DNA of 64,000 nucleotides from Oleiagrimonas sp. C23AA (GTDB lineage: Bacteria > Pseudomonadota > Gammaproteobacteria > Xanthomonadales > Rhodanobacteraceae), in assembly GCF_011759385.1 (NCBI RefSeq), contig NZ_JAARLY010000008.1, positions 1 through 64,000 of the forward strand. The letters run 5' to 3'. The translations under genes and the position numbers were made by a program. Positions 1 through 6,560 of the stretch are shown piece by piece. How positions within the stretch are numbered: position 1 is the first letter of the stretch; the number at the start of each line of letters is the position of its first letter. Below the pieces are notes generated by a model. That model ran no database searches. It saw only the letters and a program-made list of their open reading frames with translations, and was not told the origin of the DNA.

Positions 1-215
1 CGTCCGTTGCGGGTATTGCCCTTGGCGTTGCCGACGCTCTGGTGCTTGTCGTGCCCCAGGTGCTCGGTCATCTCCGTATCCAGGGCGCGCTCGACCAGGC
101 GCTTGGTCAGCTCCTTGAGCAGGCCATTCTCGCCGATCAGGTCTTCAGGGTTCTGGTAGTTGGCCAGCAGCTGGCTAAGCAGCTCCTCGGGCACGTCGTG
201 CTTGCGTGAGGTCAT
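1..215 (-). CDS. IS256-family transposase, N-terminal 71 residues
   Basis: Reads from an ATG at 215 toward the window edge, beginning MTSRKHDVPEELLSQLLANY. The stretch that follows, LKELTKRLVERALDTEMTEH, then LGHDK and GNTRNG, is the characteristic N-terminus of IS256-type (Mutator-like, DDE) transposases. These proteins cut and paste or copy the element through a circular intermediate. The catalytic DDE domain lies outside the window, so activity cannot be judged. The start lies about 40 bases inside the element end, as is usual for the family. Confidence 0.88.
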   Translation of the reverse strand, partial: MTSRKHDVPEELLSQLLANYQNPEDLIGENGLLKELTKRLVERALDTEMTEHLGHDKHQSVGNAKGNTRNG

Positions 216-281
216 GGTGTCTCCGGGTCAGTCGGCAGTGTCCTGCCAGGGACCCGTTTACACAAAATCTAGGACACGCCC
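1..281 (-). mobile_element. IS256-family insertion sequence, partial (one end)
   Basis: The element runs off the left edge of the window. Its transposase reads leftward from 215, and the outer end is placed at about 253-281, where the minus strand begins GGGCGTGTCC and continues into TTTTGTGTAAACGGG, a terminal sequence style typical of IS256-family elements. The other end is outside the window, so neither the inverted repeat pair nor a target duplication can be checked. The coding frame of an HNH endonuclease begins abruptly right after this end, which supports the boundary. Confidence 0.8.
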
Positions 282-553
282 TTTCGGGTAACGTCACTCC
301 AGAGAAGATCCTAGTTGCGGCCACCACCTATATCCGAGACCCCAAAGTTGCAGCATTCGTGCTGGAGCGGGCAAACGGGAATTGTGAGGCTTGCAAGGAA
401 CCCGCACCGTTTGTTCGGCGGAGCACAGGAGAGCCCTACCTAGAGGTCCACCACCGCGAGCGATTAGCCGATGGCGGACCGGACACCGTTGAAAACGCAG
501 TCGCGCTTTGCCCCAACTGTCATAGACAGGCGCACTATGGAACACCTGCCTAA
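282..553 (+). pseudogene. HNH endonuclease, 5'-truncated by the IS256 end
   Basis: An open frame enters from inside the insertion sequence and becomes recognisable at about 300, giving some 85 residues of protein. It carries a C-terminal HNH nuclease domain: a CEAC knuckle, LEVHHRERLADGG with the double histidine, then ENAVALCPNCHRQ with the second cysteine pair and the catalytic-type Asn/His. This matches the McrA-like HNH architecture used by restriction-type and mobile endonucleases. The N-terminal part is missing because the element has inserted upstream, so no native start or promoter remains. The stop codon (551-553) lies inside an integron attC site, so the gene was probably an integron cassette. 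Lower GC than the neighbouring chromosomal genes also points to transfer. Confidence 0.85.
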
Positions 554-616
554 CAAGTGCTTGAAGCCGACCAATAATCCGCTGCGCGGCTTTTCGTCGG
601 CTTACCTTAGCGTTAG
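548..616 (+). repeat. Integron attC recombination site (59-base element)
   Basis: A 69-base site begins GCCTAAC (548-554) and ends GCGTTAG (610-616), matching the RYYYAAC and GTTRRRY core boxes of attC. Inside are perfect 8-base inverted arms, AAGCCGAC (564-571) and GTCGGCTT (596-603), flanking a short variable centre. The stop codon of the HNH gene sits within the first core box, the usual cassette arrangement. The sequence style resembles attC sites of xanthomonad chromosomal integrons. No integrase gene is visible in the window. Confidence 0.85.
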
Positions 617-631
617 TAAGGCTGATTCCTG

Positions 632-754
632 CAGACGGTCAACGCCATCGAGGGCAACAAGTATTCGCCCTCGCTGGAGGTGGCCTTCATGATCGCGCAG
701 CTGTTTGGTGTGCCGATGGAGCGGGTGTTCCAGTACGGGGCGTCGCGCGATTGA
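632..754 (+). pseudogene. XRE-family HTH regulator, 3' fragment
   Basis: About 40 codons in one frame end in TGA and encode QTVNAIEGNKYSPSLEVAFM, then IAQLFGVPMERVFQY. This is the second half of the recognition helix and the C-terminus of small XRE regulators of the YgzD type (usual form xRQTVxxIExGKYxPSLxLAFKIAxxFGxxIExIF). The first half of the domain, with the start codon, is absent: sequence immediately upstream is the attC site. The gene was therefore truncated by cassette insertion or by deletion at the array boundary. It should not be functional. Confidence 0.75.
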
Positions 755-761
755 ATGCGCC

Positions 762-2018
762 TCAGTGGTTTTTCGGCGGCATGTACTGTGTGCCGATATC
801 CAGCACGTGGGTGTACGGGCCGTCCCAGTCGCGATCGAAGATGCGCGTCAGCGTGTCGGCGGGGCCTGTGCCGTGCACGAACACGGAGGCATCCACGGTG
901 TCGTTGAAGTAGCTCCAGCCCCAGTTGCCGGTGCCGATATAGGCAGCATCGTCATCGGCCACGGCGTACTTGGCGTGCTCCACGCGGGCATAGGGGATGA
1001 AGCCGCTGGCGGCCGGCGGCACGCGGCTGAACTTCACCGAGATGTTGGGCAGCACGGCCAGGCTTTTCAGGTAGGCCTGCATCGGCTCGCGCAGGGCCCA
1101 GTCGGCAATGATGATGCGCACTTTGACGCCGCGGGCAGCGGCATCGCGCACGGCGCTGTCCACCTCGCTCCACCAGCCCTTCGGGCCGTAATCGTGAATG
1201 GCGGTGAAGGTCATCACCTGGATCATCAGCGAGTGGCGGGCGTGGCGAATCATTTGCACCAGCGCCGGTTGTTCGGCGGTCAATCCGCGCGGTGTGAGCG
1301 CAGGCGGGCTGAACGCGGGAAAGGCGGTGAGCGTCTGGCCGTGGGTATCGGTCAGCGTGACCGGGTTGCCCATGCCGATGGGCGAGAACGCGAGCGCGTT
1401 GACGGCGCGGCGCTGCGCCTTGGGCAGGCTGCGGTCGGCGGCAACATTCCAATCGAAGGCAAACGCCGCATCAAACGTGCGCGCAAAGCGCGCATTGGTG
1501 ATGCGCGCGCCGACCTCGTGGATTTCAGTGAGCGCGCGCCAGTCCCAGTTCTGGCTGCCGACGAACACCGAGGTGCCATCCACCACCATGTATTTGGCAT
1601 GCAGCACGCCACCGGTAAGCGAGTGCATGGGCAGTTCGCGAATCTGCACGTTGGCCAGTGTTGCCAGCGGCGCCAGCGCGGCGTGGGTTTCCTTGGCGAA
1701 GGTGGTGCCCATCAGGATGCGTACCTTGACGCCAGCTTTGGCGCGTGCCGCCAGCGCCTGCACCACCCTGGCCAGCGGGCCGCTGGCGCCGGGCTTTTGC
1801 GAAAAGTAGAACGCGGCAATGTCGATGCGCTTTTGCGCATGGCCGATCATGTCCAGCCATACCGCCTGCGTGCGGGGCGCGCCGGGCTCGCCGTAGATGG
1901 TGCCGGTAGGCACGCTCTCGACAATCTGGAACGAGGGACGGGTATCGGCGGCATGGACCGACACTGCGGTGCACAGCAGAACGGCCAGCGAGCCCAGCCA
2001 GCGGGAGCGAAGAGTCAT
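762..2018 (-). CDS. Secreted phospholipase D-like (HKD) family protein
   Basis: A 418-residue protein with a signal peptide (residues 1-23, cleavage near VHA-AD), so it is likely periplasmic or exported. It has two HxKxxxxD phosphodiesterase motifs, H140/K142/D147 (HAKYMVVD) and H348/K350/D355 (HAKYAVAD), each followed by a GSQNW or GTGNW segment as in PLD-superfamily enzymes. The two half-sites together would form one active site that hydrolyses or transfers phosphodiester bonds of phospholipids or nucleic acid. The ATG at 2018 was chosen because the signal peptide starts there; the open frame continues further upstream without homology. It is transcribed alone. Substrate is unknown: cardiolipin synthase-like, endonuclease-like or lipase roles remain possible. 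Confidence 0.88.
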   Translation of the reverse strand: MTLRSRWLGSLAVLLCTAVSVHAADTRPSFQIVESVPTGTIYGEPGAPRTQAVWLDMIGHAQKRIDIAAFYFSQKPGASGPLARVVQALAARAKAGVKVRILMGTTFAKETHAALAPLATLANVQIRELPMHSLTGGVLHAKYMVVDGTSVFVGSQNWDWRALTEIHEVGARITNARFARTFDAAFAFDWNVAADRSLPKAQRRAVNALAFSPIGMGNPVTLTDTHGQTLTAFPAFSPPALTPRGLTAEQPALVQMIRHARHSLMIQVMTFTAIHDYGPKGWWSEVDSAVRDAAARGVKVRIIIADWALREPMQAYLKSLAVLPNISVKFSRVPPAASGFIPYARVEHAKYAVADDDAAYIGTGNWGWSYFNDTVDASVFVHGTGPADTLTRIFDRDWDGPYTHVLDIGTQYMPPKNH

Positions 2019-2034
2019 GGGTGAGCAGGTGAAA

Positions 2035-2047
2035 GTTACAATGTAAC
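2035..2047. promoter_or_regulatory. Perfect palindrome GTTAC-AAT-GTAAC upstream of the PLD gene
   Basis: A 5-base inverted repeat with a 3-base centre lies 17 bases upstream of the PLD-family start codon. It sits in a locally AT-rich stretch, where a promoter or operator would be expected. No regulator is identified. Confidence 0.35.
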
Positions 2048-2470
2048 GTTTATAGCGCCTGAAGGTCACGCCCGCAATGGGCGGCAAGGGCCAGGCCGTT
2101 GGGGCGACGCTTGCGTCCGGATGCCAGAAAGCGTGCCGTGGTGTCGGCAAGCCCGGCCGCGGGTGGCCTGGCCCAAGTTCACGGGTGCCGCCGGAAAAGC
2201 ACGACGGAAAGCGCGCAACGCCATTGTCCCTTCCAGCGGACGGCGCAAACCGGCGCAGGATTGAGTGGCAGGAGGTGTGTGCAGGCGGCAGGGAACACCA
2301 ACGAATGCGCATTGCCTGCCTTGGGGCGGTTGACTTGTTGGGGGCACCGGTAAGCGCCGCGAAGTCCGGTGTGGCGATGGCACTCCGCAAGGGGGCTGGT
2401 GCCATCCGCCATGCCGTGTCGGTGGTATGGAGGCCCACCGTGCCAACGCGCGCCGTGCGATCATAGGGCC
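2048..2470. other. Intergenic region between divergent PLD-like gene and dbpA
   Basis: About 420 bases with no gene I can support. Short open frames here on both strands have no recognisable domain and no good ribosome-binding site. The region presumably carries the dbpA promoter; I could not pick a convincing -35/-10 pair. Confidence 0.5.
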
Positions 2471-3865
2471 ATGGATACCTTTGATGCGCTCTCTCTGCGC
2501 GAGGAACTGCTGAGCAGCCTCGCCACCCTTGGCTATGCCCGCATGACGCCGGTGCAGGCACAGAGCCTGCCTGCGGTGCTGGCAGGACGTGACGTGATCG
2601 CCCAGGCGCAGACGGGCAGCGGCAAAACGGCGGCGTTCGGACTGGGTGTGCTGCAGGCACTGGATGTATCGCTGGTGCGCATGCAGGCGCTGGTGCTGTG
2701 CCCCACGCGCGAGCTGGCCGATCAGGTCAGCAAGGTGTTGCGCAAGCTGGCTGCGGCCATTCCCAATGTGAAGGTGTTGACCTTGTGTGGCGGCATGCCG
2801 CTGGGTCCACAGCTGGCCTCGCTGAGCCACGATCCGCACATTGTGGTCGGCACGCCCGGTCGCGTGCAGGAGCATCTGAAGCGCGGCAGCCTGCATGCTG
2901 GCGCCGTGCGCACGCTGGTGCTGGACGAGGCCGACCGCATGCTGGACATGGGTTTTGCCGATGCCATCGACGACATCGTCAAGCGCATCGCCAAGCACCA
3001 TCAGACGCTGCTGTTCTCGGCCACCTGGCCGGCGGCCATCCGTGAAGCCAGCACCCGCCTGCAGCACGATCCGGTGCAAGTGACCGTGCAGACCGACGAA
3101 GTGGCAGCCGCGCCGGCCATCGAGCAGCGCTTCATCGAGGTGGAGCCGACGCGCAAGGCCGACGCCCTGGCGCAGTTGCTGACCCGCCCGCGCGGTGGTG
3201 ATGACAGCTTGCAGGCCCTGGTGTTCTGCAACATGCGCCGTGATGTGGACGCCGTGGCGCACGAGCTGGATCAGCGCGGGTTCTCGGCGCTGGCCTTGCA
3301 TGGCGACATGGAGCAGCGCGACCGAGAGGAAGTGCTGGTGCGCTTTGCCAACCGCAGCTGCAACGTGCTGGTGGCCACCGACGTGGCCGCGCGCGGGCTG
3401 GATATTGCCGCCTTGCCGCTGGTGGTCAGCTACGACGTGGCGCACGATCCGGACACGCACACCCACCGCATTGGTCGCACCGGTCGCGCCGGCGAGACGG
3501 GCCTGGCCATCACCCTGTGCACGCCACGCGAGCGGCCCAAGGCCGCCAACATCGAGCAGATCTCGGGTGAGCCGCTTGCCTGGCATCCGCTGAAGCTGGC
3601 TGCGGCGGCTGGCAAGACCTTGCAACTGGCGCCGATGCGCACGCTGGTGATCGATGCCGGGCGTCGCGACAAGTTGCGTCCGGGCGATATCGTCGGCGCA
3701 CTCACTGGCGAGGCCGGCATGGATGGCGCGGATCTGGGCAAGATCGACGTGTACGCCACACGTGCTTACGTGGCGATCGCCCGCGACCAGGCCAAGCAGG
3801 CGTTGTCACGCCTGCGCAGCGGCCGCATCAAGGGACGCAGTTTCCGCGTGCGCGCGCTCGACTAA
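2471..3865 (+). CDS. dbpA: ATP-dependent RNA helicase DbpA (DEAD box)
   Basis: A 464-residue DEAD-box helicase close to the length of E. coli DbpA. Visible motifs are Q motif (MTPVQAQSLP, about 25-34), Walker A AQTGSGKT (46-53), PTREL (about 78-82), DEAD (152-155), SAT in LLFSATWP, and the C-terminal helicase motifs ATDVAARGLD and HRIGRTGRAG. The C-terminal about 75 residues (KLRPGDIVGALTGEAGMDGA and IGKI/ARDQA-like positions) form the DbpA RNA-binding domain that recognises hairpin 92 of 23S rRNA. The role is late assembly of the 50S ribosomal subunit in the cytoplasm. The start at MDTFDALSLREEL matches family N-termini; the open frame extends upstream without homology. Its stop overlaps the convergent DUF2233 gene by four bases. 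Confidence 0.95.
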   Translation: MDTFDALSLREELLSSLATLGYARMTPVQAQSLPAVLAGRDVIAQAQTGSGKTAAFGLGVLQALDVSLVRMQALVLCPTRELADQVSKVLRKLAAAIPNVKVLTLCGGMPLGPQLASLSHDPHIVVGTPGRVQEHLKRGSLHAGAVRTLVLDEADRMLDMGFADAIDDIVKRIAKHHQTLLFSATWPAAIREASTRLQHDPVQVTVQTDEVAAAPAIEQRFIEVEPTRKADALAQLLTRPRGGDDSLQALVFCNMRRDVDAVAHELDQRGFSALALHGDMEQRDREEVLVRFANRSCNVLVATDVAARGLDIAALPLVVSYDVAHDPDTHTHRIGRTGRAGETGLAITLCTPRERPKAANIEQISGEPLAWHPLKLAAAAGKTLQLAPMRTLVIDAGRRDKLRPGDIVGALTGEAGMDGADLGKIDVYATRAYVAIARDQAKQALSRLRSGRIKGRSFRVRALD

Positions 3866-4683
3866 CGGCGCTTGCCAAATACCGCGAACATGCCGGCGTA
3901 GGGTTTGACCATGAAGCCCGGCGCGCCGAAGTAGCCCTGGCCATCCACATACATCTGCGAGATGGTGCCATCCAGGTACAGCGCGTTGTCGCAGCCCAGG
4001 CGCTTCAGGAACAGCTCGCCGAAGGTATGGAAGTTCACCGGTGCCTCGCTGATGGCGAACACCACCTGGTGTGGCGTGACCGCGCACACGCCCGAGCGCC
4101 ATTTCAGGCTGTTGGAATCGGCCAGGAACTGCGCATTGAGCTGACCGCCGATCACCAGCATGGGCCCGGACTGCGTGGCCCAGCGCACACGCGGGCGCGC
4201 CGCATGGAAGGCGCGCGTGGTCATCACCGAGGCCTGACCGTTGGCGTCGATGGCGAATACGCCGTTGGGCTGCAACGAGAAATTGCCCGCGCGCGGGTCG
4301 CCATGCACGGTGTTGAGCGGCACAAGGGTTTTGCCGTTTTCCACGTACAGGCCCAGCGGCGCGCCTTTGTGATCGTAGATGCCGGCGTTGGCGGCAAACA
4401 GCAGGTGGCGCCCGTCCGATTCGCCCCAGGCCTTGAGCGCATCGATGCTGGAAAACGGCTGATCATTGCCCGGGTCGCGCCAGTAAAGGCCCAGGCGCTG
4501 AGTGCGAAGGTCGATGCGCACTACGTGATAATCCAGCCCGTTGTAGCGCACGGTGCGACTGTCCACACCGCTGGGTGGCTGCGAGCAGGCGGGCAGGGCG
4601 GCCGTGCCGAACGCCAGGGCCACGGCGGCCAGCCAGCGTACCGGCGCATTGCGGCCACGGGCCGGAAGGGATCGTTCGCGCAT
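3862..4683 (-). CDS. Phosphodiester glycosidase family lipoprotein (DUF2233)
   Basis: A 273-residue protein with a lipoprotein-type signal: basic N-terminus, hydrophobic stretch and the lipobox-like LPAC near residue 32. The body fits the DUF2233/NAGPA-like fold, with hallmarks LLFAANAGIYD, GLYVENGKTLVPLN, GNFSLQPNGVF, RWATQSGPMLV and DNALYLDGTISQMY. In animals the related domain uncovers mannose-6-phosphate by removing N-acetylglucosamine from a phosphodiester; bacterial members are thought to act on phosphodiester-linked sugars of the envelope. I chose ATG 4683 because it directly precedes the signal; an in-frame ATG at 4740 would add 19 residues. It converges on dbpA with a 4-base overlap. 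Confidence 0.83.
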   Translation of the reverse strand: MRERSLPARGRNAPVRWLAAVALAFGTAALPACSQPPSGVDSRTVRYNGLDYHVVRIDLRTQRLGLYWRDPGNDQPFSSIDALKAWGESDGRHLLFAANAGIYDHKGAPLGLYVENGKTLVPLNTVHGDPRAGNFSLQPNGVFAIDANGQASVMTTRAFHAARPRVRWATQSGPMLVIGGQLNAQFLADSNSLKWRSGVCAVTPHQVVFAISEAPVNFHTFGELFLKRLGCDNALYLDGTISQMYVDGQGYFGAPGFMVKPYAGMFAVFGKRR

Positions 4684-4822
4684 GCGCTTGATGGTCGCCG
4701 TAGCGGGTCGAGCTGGCAAGCGAAGACTGAACGGATGCATTCATTTATGGCGGCGACCCAGGCTACGGCGCCACGACGGCGCTGGCGTACACTGGGCGTT
4801 TTTCCCGCAAGGTGTGAAAGCC

Positions 4823-5311
4823 ATGCCCTACACCCCCATTGTCGGCACCCTGGGCTACGTGCTCAGCGAGGACGGCAGCCAGGTGCTGATGATCCACCGC
4901 AATGCGCGCCCGGACGACCATCATCTGGGCAAGTACAACGGCCTTGGCGGCAAGCTGGAAGCCGACGAGGACATCGCCGCCTGCATGCGCCGCGAGATTG
5001 CCGAAGAAGCCGGTATCGAGGTGCACGACATGCACCTGCGCGGCACCATCAGTTGGCCCGGCTTTGGCAAGCACGGCGAGGACTGGCTGGGTTTCATCTT
5101 CATCATCACCCGCTATTCGGGCCAGGTGCAGACCGAGAACCGCGAGGGCACGCTGGAATGGGTGGCGCGCGAGCGGCTGATGGAACTGCCCATGTGGGAG
5201 GGCGACCGCCATTTTATCCCGCTGGTGTTCGACGACGACCCGCGGCCCTTCCACGGCGTGATGCCCTATCGTGGTGGGCGCATGCAGGCGTGGTCGTTCT
5301 CGCGGGTCTGA
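4823..5311 (+). CDS. NUDIX hydrolase (8-oxo-dGTP diphosphatase-like)
   Basis: A 162-residue cytoplasmic protein with a complete Nudix box at residues 43-65 (G-x5-E-x7-RE-I-x-EE-x-G-I; RREIAEEAGI visible). The box binds the divalent metal and the pyrophosphate of nucleoside diphosphate-X substrates. The tryptophan-rich middle (HGEDWLGFIFII) and the C-terminal FHGVMPYRGGRMQAW resemble the MTH1/MutT-type 8-oxo-dGTP diphosphatases annotated in proteobacteria, so a role in cleaning oxidised nucleotides is likely but not proved. The ATG at 4823 begins MPYTPIVGTLGYVL, the first beta strand of the fold. The gene is divergent from the DUF2233 gene and is followed by the repeat array. Confidence 0.88.
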   Translation: MPYTPIVGTLGYVLSEDGSQVLMIHRNARPDDHHLGKYNGLGGKLEADEDIAACMRREIAEEAGIEVHDMHLRGTISWPGFGKHGEDWLGFIFIITRYSGQVQTENREGTLEWVARERLMELPMWEGDRHFIPLVFDDDPRPFHGVMPYRGGRMQAWSFSRV

Positions 5312-5379
5312 TTCGTCGTGAGTGAAAACTGCATTGAGTCGTGATGGCGAGCCCGCGGAGCGTGCCTTGGGTGATCCTG

Positions 5380-6560
5380 AGGCAAGTGCCTGACCCCACC
5401 CCAACCCTCCCCTGCGAGCAGGGGAGGGAGTGGCGTCGGCCGGCACCTGGCAGTCGATAGCCGGGGGCAGATGGTCTGGGTTGACAAGGTGCCGGGCGGC
5501 ACGGTGATTGGCCCCTCCCCTGCGAGCAGGGGAGGGAGTGGTATCGGCCGGCACCTGGCACTCGATAGCCGGAGGCAGATGGTCTGGGCTGACAAGGTGC
5601 CGGGCGACGCGGTGATTGGCTCCTCCCCCTGCTGGCAGGGGGAGGTTGGGTGGGGGTAGATGCTTGCTGGCGCCTTCGTTGAGGCGAGCTTGAATCGTCT
5701 GGCTTCGCCCGCTTGACCCAGCATCACGGAGCAGCCGGATCGCCGAGTGCGGGTTTTTTTGAGTAGGCAGCCGGCGTCAATGTCAGGTGGTGGCCAAGCG
5801 GTGGTCGGCGGCCTTGAGGCAAGGGCGTGACCCCACCCCGGCCCTCCCCTGCAAGCAGGGGAGGGAGTGGTATCGGTCGGCACCTGGCACTCGATAGCCG
5901 GGGGCAGATGGTCTGGGCTGACAAGGTGCCGGGCGGCGCGGTGATTGGCCCTCCCCCTGCTGGCAGGGGGAGGTTGGGTGGGGGTAGATGCTTGCTGACG
6001 CCTTCGTTGAGGCGAGCTTGAATCGTCTGGCTTCGCCCGCTCGACCCAGCATCACGGAGCATCCGGGTCGCCGGGTTGAGTAGGTGGCCGGCGTCAATGT
6101 CAGGTGGTGGCCAAGCGGCGGGCGGCGGCCTTGAGGCAAGGGCGTGACCCCACCCCGGCCCTCCCCTGCGAGCAGGGGAGGGAGTGGCGTCGGCCGGCAC
6201 CCGTCACCCGGCGCCTGGCAGTCGGCAGTCGATAGCCGGGGCCGATGGTCTGGGCTGACAAGGTGCCGGGCGGCGCGGTGATTGGCCCCTCCCCTGCGAG
6301 CAGGGGAGGGAGTGGCATCGGCCGGCACCTGGCACCTGGCAGTCGGCCCTCGATAGCCGGGGGCAGATGGCCTGGGCTGACAAGGTGCCGGGTGGCGCGG
6401 TGATTGGCTCCTCCCCCTGCTGGCAGGGGGAGGTTGGGTGGGGGTAGGTGCGTGCTGGGGCCTTCGTTGAGGCGAGCTTGAGTCGGCCAGCCTCGTCCGT
6501 TCGCGGGGTCGCCACAGGACGTGGTGATTTCAGTGGGCGGCGGGCATCAACGTCAGGTGG
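5380..6560. repeat. Array of GC-rich palindromic repeats with a higher-order unit of about 320-460 bp
   Basis: Eight copies of two related palindromes fill this gene-free stretch. Type A has arms CCCTCCCCTGC and GCAGGGGAGGG (5405-5428, 5513-5536, 5842-5865, 6159-6182, 6287-6310). Type B has arms CCTCCCCCTGC and GCAGGGGGAGG, followed by TTGGGTGGGGGTA (5622-5645, 5950-5973, 6410-6433). They are linked by conserved spacers, for example GGCAGATGG(T/C)CTGGG(C/T)TGACAAG and CTTCGTTGAGGCGAGCTTGA. A longer unit recurs: the marker TCAATGTCAGGTGGTGG is at about 5777, 6094 and (as TCAACGTCAGGTGGTGG) 6547, i.e. 317 and 453 bp apart. The third marker copy lies inside the 3' end of the acylase gene. Open frames across the array are low-complexity shadows. 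Confidence 0.88.

Noticed and set aside
705-2024. Long plus-strand open frame of 439 codons across the PLD-family gene
   Set aside because: It is antisense to a convincing HKD-motif protein, is rich in His/Gly/Arg from GC-rich codon shadow, and has no domain.
2066-3625. 519-codon minus-strand open frame across dbpA
   Set aside because: Antisense shadow of DbpA; the DEAD-box motifs are all on the plus strand.
5266-6328. Several open frames through the palindromic array
   Set aside because: They repeat the same Pro/Ser/Leu-rich words (for example GHALASRPP) because the DNA repeats; no start signals or homology.
5380-6560. CRISPR array
   Set aside because: Repeats are palindromic, of unequal spacing (about 108 to 210 bp apart) with conserved rather than unique spacers, and no cas gene is near.
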